Shown here one piece after another: positions 59,494 to 64,000 of a DNA stretch of 64,000 bases. The stretch covers positions 496,001-560,000 of the forward strand of contig NZ_CYSR01000030.1 in assembly GCF_001458395.1 (NCBI RefSeq). Reading direction: 5' to 3'. A program made the translations under genes and the position numbers. The number at the start of each line of letters is the position of its first letter. Position 1 is the first letter of the stretch. The stretch is from Leisingera aquaemixtae. Lineage in GTDB: Bacteria > Pseudomonadota > Alphaproteobacteria > Rhodobacterales > Rhodobacteraceae. The notes beneath the pieces are model-generated. The model searched no databases. It worked only from the letters and a program-made list of their open reading frames with translations, and was not told where the DNA came from.

Positions 59494-60201
59494 ATGTTTG
59501 AACTGTTCTCATATGGCGATGCAGGCTGGGGGGACGAAATCCTGCGGGGGTTGGCGATCACGGTGCAACTGGCGATCGTCACTCTCCCCGTCGGGCTGTT
59601 CCTCGGGTTTCTGGCCGCCGCCGCCTCGATGTCTCGGCTTTTGCCGTTGCGGCTTCTGGGGTTCGGCTACACCACTGTCATGCGCGGCCTGCCAGAGATC
59701 CTGACCCTCTTTGTGGTCTACAATGGCGCAGGCCTTCTGATAAACGCGGTCCTGCAGTGGTGGGCGCCGGAGGCCGCGCCCACGGACTTCAGCCCCTTTG
59801 CGGCCGGGGTCGTGGCTCTTGGCATGGTGTTCGGCGCTTTTGCCGCAGAGGTGCTGCGCGGGGCGTTTCAGTCGCTCGACAGCGGCCAGGCCGAAGCCGG
59901 GCGGGCGATCGGCATGACGGAGCGCCAGATCTTCCTGCGCATCCGGCTGCCACAGGTCTGGCGCTTTGCGCTGCCGGGCCTGGGCAACCTGTGGATCAAC
60001 ATGCTGAAAGACACCGCGCTAGTTTCGGTCATTGCGCTGGATGACCTGATGCGCATGACCAAAGTCGCCGTGGGCGTGACCAAGCAGCCCTTCACCTTCT
60101 ACCTTCTGGCCTGCCTGATCTACTGGGCGATGTGCGTATTGTCCGAACTGGTGCTGGGGCAGATGGAACGCCGCGCCAATCGCGGCATCCGGAGGGCCTG
60201 A
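59494..60201 (+). CDS. ABC amino-acid permease, HisQ-like
   Basis: 235 residues, about five spans. The EAA motif is in DSGQAEAGRAIGMTERQIFLRIRLPQVWRFALPGLGNLW, contacting the ATPase. Pairs with the next permease as a heterodimer. Start ATG 33 bases after the binding protein stop. Confidence 0.9.
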   Translation: MFELFSYGDAGWGDEILRGLAITVQLAIVTLPVGLFLGFLAAAASMSRLLPLRLLGFGYTTVMRGLPEILTLFVVYNGAGLLINAVLQWWAPEAAPTDFSPFAAGVVALGMVFGAFAAEVLRGAFQSLDSGQAEAGRAIGMTERQIFLRIRLPQVWRFALPGLGNLWINMLKDTALVSVIALDDLMRMTKVAVGVTKQPFTFYLLACLIYWAMCVLSELVLGQMERRANRGIRRA

Positions 60202-60202
60202 G

Positions 60203-60937
60203 ATGAACCCCCTCGAAATCCTCGCGCAATACTGGCCCCGGCTGCTCGATGGCACGCTGATGACGATCAAGCTGACGCTGCTTGGCGCGCTGATCGCCGC
60301 ATTGGTGTCACCGGCCTTCGCGCTGATCCGCGTCCACGCCTCCCCGATGGCGCAGGCGCCGCTCCGGCTCTATGTCTCGTTCATGCGCGGCACGCCGATC
60401 CTGGCGCAGCTGTTTCTGATCTACTACGGGTCGGGCCAGTTCCGGCCCCTGCTTCAGGACTGGGGGCTGTGGACCTTCTTCCGCGACCCGTTCAACTGCG
60501 CGCTGCTGGCGTTTGCGCTCAACTCCACCGCCTATCAGACCGAGATCCTGCGCGGCGGTATCCTGGGTGTTGCGCGCGGCGAAATCGAAGCCGCCAAGGC
60601 CATTGGAATGAGCCGGTTCACGGCCCTGCGCCGGGTGGTGTTCCCGCATGCCTACCGCATCGCCTGGCCCGCGCTCGGCAACGAGGTGATCCTGCTGATG
60701 AAGGCCAGCGCGCTGGCCAGCGTGGTCACGGTTTTTGACGTGATGGGCCGCACCCGGCAGGTCTTTTCCAAGACCTTCGACTTCTCGGTCTATCTCTGGG
60801 CGGCCCTGATCTATCTCTGCATCACCGCGGTTTTTGTCCTGCTCTGGCGGCAGGCTGAACGCCGCCTCAGCCGCCATATCGGCGCCCGGCATCAAGCCCC
60901 AGCCACCGTCCAGCCTTTGAAGGAGACACGGGCATGA
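60203..60937 (+). CDS. ABC amino-acid permease, HisM-like
   Basis: 244 residues, about five spans. SFMRGTPILAQLFLIYYG and the EAA loop EIEAAKAIGMSRFTALRRVVFPHAYRIAWPALGNE are typical of HisM/ArtM. GGAGG precedes the ATG by 7 bases. The stop overlaps the ATPase start as ATGA. Confidence 0.9.
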   Translation: MNPLEILAQYWPRLLDGTLMTIKLTLLGALIAALVSPAFALIRVHASPMAQAPLRLYVSFMRGTPILAQLFLIYYGSGQFRPLLQDWGLWTFFRDPFNCALLAFALNSTAYQTEILRGGILGVARGEIEAAKAIGMSRFTALRRVVFPHAYRIAWPALGNEVILLMKASALASVVTVFDVMGRTRQVFSKTFDFSVYLWAALIYLCITAVFVLLWRQAERRLSRHIGARHQAPATVQPLKETRA

Positions 60938-61692
60938 CCCCACCGGACATCATTCTGAAAGCCGAAGACATCCACAAATCCTTCGGCTCTGTCGAGGTTC
61001 TCAAGGGCATCTCGCTCGCGGCCAGGAACCATGACGTGATCTCCATCCTCGGATCGTCGGGCTCGGGCAAATCGACCTTTCTGCGCTGCCTGAACTTCCT
61101 GGAAACGCCGACCTCCGGCAAGGTGACCGTGCATGGCGAAGAAATCCTGGTGAAGAACGGCAAGCCGCAGAATGCGCGGCATATCGAGGCGATCCGCGCC
61201 CGGCTGGGCATGGTGTTTCAGCAGTTCAACCTCTGGACCCACCGCACGGTTCTGGAAAACGTGATGGAAGGCCCGATCCAGGTCAAAGGCGAACCCAAGG
61301 CCGAGGCCCGCAGCAAGGCGGAGGCTTTCCTGAAGCGGGTCGGGCTGGAAGAGCGGATGCATATGTATCCCTCCCAGCTTTCCGGCGGCCAGCAGCAGCG
61401 CGTCGCGATTGCCCGCGCCCTGGCGATGGAGCCCGACGCGATCCTGTTTGACGAGCCGACGTCAGCCCTTGACCCCGAACTGGTGGGCGAGGTGCTGAAG
61501 GTGATGCAGGATCTCGCCGCCGAAGGCCGCACGATGATCGTCGTTACCCACGAAATGGGGTTCGCCCGCGAAGTGTCCTCCGAAGTGGTCTTCCTGCACG
61601 AAGGCCGCATCGCTGAACAGGGGCCGCCCGGCGAGATGTTCACCAATCCCAAAACAGAAGAATTCCGCCGTTTCATCGCCAAGGCGATGTGA
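60934..61692 (+). CDS. ABC amino-acid transporter ATPase, HisP-like
   Basis: 252 residues. Walker A GSSGSGKST (about 39-47), QQFNLWTHRTVLENV Q-loop region, signature LSGGQQQRVAIARAL, Walker B ILFDEPTSALDPEL and the switch His in VVTHEMGFAREV. Energises the two permeases above. The last codon overlaps the next gene start. Confidence 0.95.
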   Translation: MTPPDIILKAEDIHKSFGSVEVLKGISLAARNHDVISILGSSGSGKSTFLRCLNFLETPTSGKVTVHGEEILVKNGKPQNARHIEAIRARLGMVFQQFNLWTHRTVLENVMEGPIQVKGEPKAEARSKAEAFLKRVGLEERMHMYPSQLSGGQQQRVAIARALAMEPDAILFDEPTSALDPELVGEVLKVMQDLAAEGRTMIVVTHEMGFAREVSSEVVFLHEGRIAEQGPPGEMFTNPKTEEFRRFIAKAM

Positions 61693-62870
61693 CCCCGGCC
61701 CCTATTCAGGTTTCAGAAATGACCAGCGATTCACCCCAGCCCCCCGCCCCCTCGCGCCCCGGCATCCGCATCGAGAGCGCCGAGCTGCGTATTGTCAGCC
61801 TGCCGCTGCTCACCCCCTTCGTGATTTCAACCGGCACCATGACCGCCAAGACCTTCCCCCTGCTGATCCTGAAGGGCGAAGGCATCGAGGGCGTGGCCGA
61901 AGCAGTGATGGACCCAACCCCGGATTACCTGGAGGAGACCATCCCCGGCGCGATGGCCTTTCTGCGCGAGGTGCTGCTGCCGCAGATCGTCGGCAAGCGT
62001 TTTGCCTCGCCCTATGAGCTTCAGCCGATCCTGTCGCCCTGGCGCGGCAACCGCATGGCCAAGGCGGTGGTGGAGATGGCGTTCTGGGATCTCTGGGCCA
62101 AAAGCCTCGGCCTGCCGCTGAAAGCCGCCCTGGGCGGCACCGGCGATCATGTCGACGTGGGGGTGAGCCTTGGCATCGCGCCGATTGAAACTTCGCTGGA
62201 ACGGGTCCGCACCGCGGTTGAACAGGGCTACAAGCGCACCAAGCTGAAAATCGCTCAGGGCCACGACGTCCGGATCGTCGAGGCGGTGCGGGCCGAGTTC
62301 CCGGACATCAAGCTGACGGTCGATGCGAATACCGATTACGGCCTGGCCGATCTGGCGAAGCTGCAGGCGCTGGACGCCTTCGCACTGGATTACATCGAAC
62401 AGCCGCTCGCTCATGACGACATTCACGATCACGCCAAGGTGCAGCGCGCACTCAAGACCGCGATCTGCCTCGACGAAAGCATCCGCAGCGCCAGCGACGC
62501 GCGCAAGGCGCTGGAAACCGGCGCCGCGCGGGTCATCAACATCAAGGTCGGCCGCGTCGGCGGCTTTGCCGAGGCGCGCGCCATCCACGACACCTGCGCC
62601 GCCTTCGGGGTGCCGGTCTGGTGCGGCGGCATGCTGGAAAGCGGCATCGGCCGGGCGCATAACATCCACCTTGCAACGCTCGCCAACTTCACCAAGCCCG
62701 GCGACACCTCCAGCGCCAGCCGCTACTTCGCGCGGGACATCACCAACGAACCGCTCGAAGCCTCCAATGGCGAAATGCCGGTTCCCGCCAACGGTCCGGG
62801 CATCGGCGTGACCCTGGACCGGGATTACCTCGCGTCTGTCACGGATCACGCCGAGGAGATCACTGCATGA
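61689..62870 (+). CDS. Enolase-superfamily racemase, N-acylamino-acid racemase/OSBS-like
   Basis: 393 residues. Muconate-lactonising-type barrel: KxK pair in YKRTKLKIAQGHD, metal ligands in TVDANTDY, YIEQPL and CLDESI, and the opposite catalytic Lys in INIKVGRVGG. WCGGMLESGIGRAHN resembles the NSAR/OSBS subfamily. It would interconvert N-succinyl (or N-acyl) D- and L-amino acids. No menaquinone genes lie nearby, which favours racemase over OSBS. Start GTG 61689 (overlapping the ATPase stop) or ATG 61719. Confidence 0.85.
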   Translation: MTPAPIQVSEMTSDSPQPPAPSRPGIRIESAELRIVSLPLLTPFVISTGTMTAKTFPLLILKGEGIEGVAEAVMDPTPDYLEETIPGAMAFLREVLLPQIVGKRFASPYELQPILSPWRGNRMAKAVVEMAFWDLWAKSLGLPLKAALGGTGDHVDVGVSLGIAPIETSLERVRTAVEQGYKRTKLKIAQGHDVRIVEAVRAEFPDIKLTVDANTDYGLADLAKLQALDAFALDYIEQPLAHDDIHDHAKVQRALKTAICLDESIRSASDARKALETGAARVINIKVGRVGGFAEARAIHDTCAAFGVPVWCGGMLESGIGRAHNIHLATLANFTKPGDTSSASRYFARDITNEPLEASNGEMPVPANGPGIGVTLDRDYLASVTDHAEEITA

Positions 62871-63598
62871 ACATGGTGAATACGGGGCTGGTTCTGCGCG
62901 AACTGAACGGCGTGGCCGAACTTAAACATGCTGAGTGGTTCCAGAAAGAGGTCTGGGGCAAGGACGACCCGCCGGACAACTCCGACCTGATGCTGGCGAT
63001 CCAGCATGAAGGCGGCCTTGTTGCGGGCGCCTTCAAGGACGGGCGGATGCTTGGGTTCCTGTTCGGCTTCCCCACCGGGCAGCCGCATATCCAGCATTCG
63101 CACCGGCTGGCCGTGCATCCCGACAGCCGCGGCATGGGGCTGGGGCTGAAACTGAAATGGTTTCAGCGCGACTGGTGCCTGAAGCGTGGCGTGACCTTGG
63201 TCCGCTGGACGTTCGACCCGCTGCGCCGCGTCAACGCAGGGCTGAATATTGCCCGTCTGGGCGGCTCGGCCAGAACGTATTACGAAGATTATTACGGTGA
63301 AATGGTCGGCATCAACGCTGGCATTCCCTCAGACCGCCTGCTGGTCGACTGGACCCTCACAGCGCCGCGCGTTGAGGCGCTGGCGAAAGGGTGGAAAACG
63401 GTCGCGCCCGCCGGGGCAGCGGATTCCATGACAGTGGAGATCCCCAAGGACCTGGACGGGCTGCTGGCTTCGGATCTTGACGCAGCGGTTGGCGAACGGC
63501 ATCGCGTGCGGGAAGAAATGACCTCGGCCTTCGCGCAGGGGTATAAAGTTGACGGATTTGACATTGAAACCTGCCGTTATCGTTTGACCAGGTCCTAA
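62867..63598 (+). CDS. GNAT acyltransferase, D-amino-acid N-succinyltransferase-like
   Basis: 243 residues. LAVHPDSRGMGLGLKLKWFQRDW is the acyl-CoA-binding motif A of GNAT enzymes; WTFDPLRRVNAGLNIARLGG and YGEMVGINAGIPSDRLLVDW define the relatives I recall beside NSAR genes. In Geobacillus kaustophilus such a protein succinylates D-amino acids as the first step of D-to-L conversion. Start ATG overlaps the racemase stop. Last gene of the operon. Confidence 0.8.
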   Translation: MNMVNTGLVLRELNGVAELKHAEWFQKEVWGKDDPPDNSDLMLAIQHEGGLVAGAFKDGRMLGFLFGFPTGQPHIQHSHRLAVHPDSRGMGLGLKLKWFQRDWCLKRGVTLVRWTFDPLRRVNAGLNIARLGGSARTYYEDYYGEMVGINAGIPSDRLLVDWTLTAPRVEALAKGWKTVAPAGAADSMTVEIPKDLDGLLASDLDAAVGERHRVREEMTSAFAQGYKVDGFDIETCRYRLTRS

Positions 63599-64000
63599 GG
63601 CAGAGAATGATCCCGATTGCGCCGATCAGATGATGGCGAAAGCTCCCCTGTCCTTGAGCATCCATTTGCAAAAGCACTTGTGACCGGAGACCGGGCACAG
63701 GGGGCAATTTCTGTCATGCCGCGCCAAACCGGCCCCGTGCAGCCGCCTGCCAAGCCGATCTGCTTCGGAGCCGCCTTCGCGTGAGCACAGACGGCCGGCG
63801 GCAGACGGCGGGATCAAGCCAAACCGCCGCGGGGCCCCGCCGTTAGGCGGGGATACGGCTGTTTTGCTTGGGGCCGGCGGCTGGCGCTGGCAGGCAGGGA
63901 TCTTGTGACGGCGGACCTGACGCTTGCATCTGCTTTGGAGAGCCCTGAGCGCCCGTCCTGTCCACGCCCGTCTTCTACCCGGCCAAGGACGGCAGGTAGA
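63599..64000. other. Unassigned end of window
   Basis: No convincing gene. A stem ccccgcc / ggcgggg lies at about 63834-63852 without a T-run. A 63-codon minus-strand frame (63626-63817, ending CPLCPVSGHKCFCKWMLKDR...) is Cys-rich but has no support. The next gene may begin beyond the window. Confidence 0.5.

Noticed and set aside
63626-63817. Cys-rich 63-codon minus-strand frame
   Set aside because: No ribosome site or family; could be a remnant, kept only as a note.
1-64000. tRNA, rRNA or CRISPR array
   Set aside because: No cloverleaf, ribosomal sequence or regularly spaced repeat array was seen in reading the window.

Overview
The window looks like a GC-rich chromosome segment from a marine alphaproteobacterium of the Roseobacter group (Rhodobacterales). 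The basis is gene content and order: serS, der, bamB with a YfgM-like partner, the soxBDAG sarcosine oxidase operon, ccmI/cycH-ruvX-DUF1289, LOG next to rarD, and an Fe/Mn superoxide dismutase. No rRNA, tRNA or CRISPR array was seen. No database search was possible; family assignments come from recognised motifs.

Layout. 1-33.9 kb is ordinary host backbone: the end of a SET-like gene, serS, a helix-hairpin-helix protein with a histone-H1-like tail, a fatty-acid desaturase, der, bamB/yfgM, an RND efflux pair, a NIT-domain chemoreceptor, an Atm1-type ABC exporter, a LysM envelope protein, LOG, rarD, a host-attachment-type protein, sod, three tandem related secreted proteins, soxBDAG, ccmI-ruvX-DUF1289, a 2OG-dioxygenase-like protein with a TauE permease, and dusA.

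33.9-57.4 kb is an integrative element inserted at the 5' end of dusA. A 21-bp exact direct repeat marks both ends. The displaced native first 28 codons of dusA survive at the far end (57390-57473), and the element supplies a replacement 5' end. It holds a tyrosine integrase; a long minus-strand run of about 18 small genes headed by a serine resolvase and joined by a recurring stop/Shine-Dalgarno linker; an XRE-ImmA repressor/protease pair; a reverse transcriptase-SLATT two-gene cassette (candidate anti-phage system); a secreted HExxH protein with a membrane TPR-like protein; an O-antigen-polymerase-like gene; and a prophage remnant (lysis genes, tail spike, 5'-truncated tail-tip gene fused head-to-head to a 5'-truncated C5 methyltransferase, PrtN-like activator). 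Head, portal and terminase genes are missing, so this is a defective mosaic prophage carrying cargo.

57.5-64 kb is host sequence again: an RpiR-type regulator followed by a tightly packed operon for a polar amino-acid ABC transporter, an enolase-superfamily N-acylamino-acid racemase-like enzyme and a GNAT acyltransferase. Together these suggest uptake and stereo-inversion of D-amino acids through N-acyl intermediates, although the expected deacylase is not in view.
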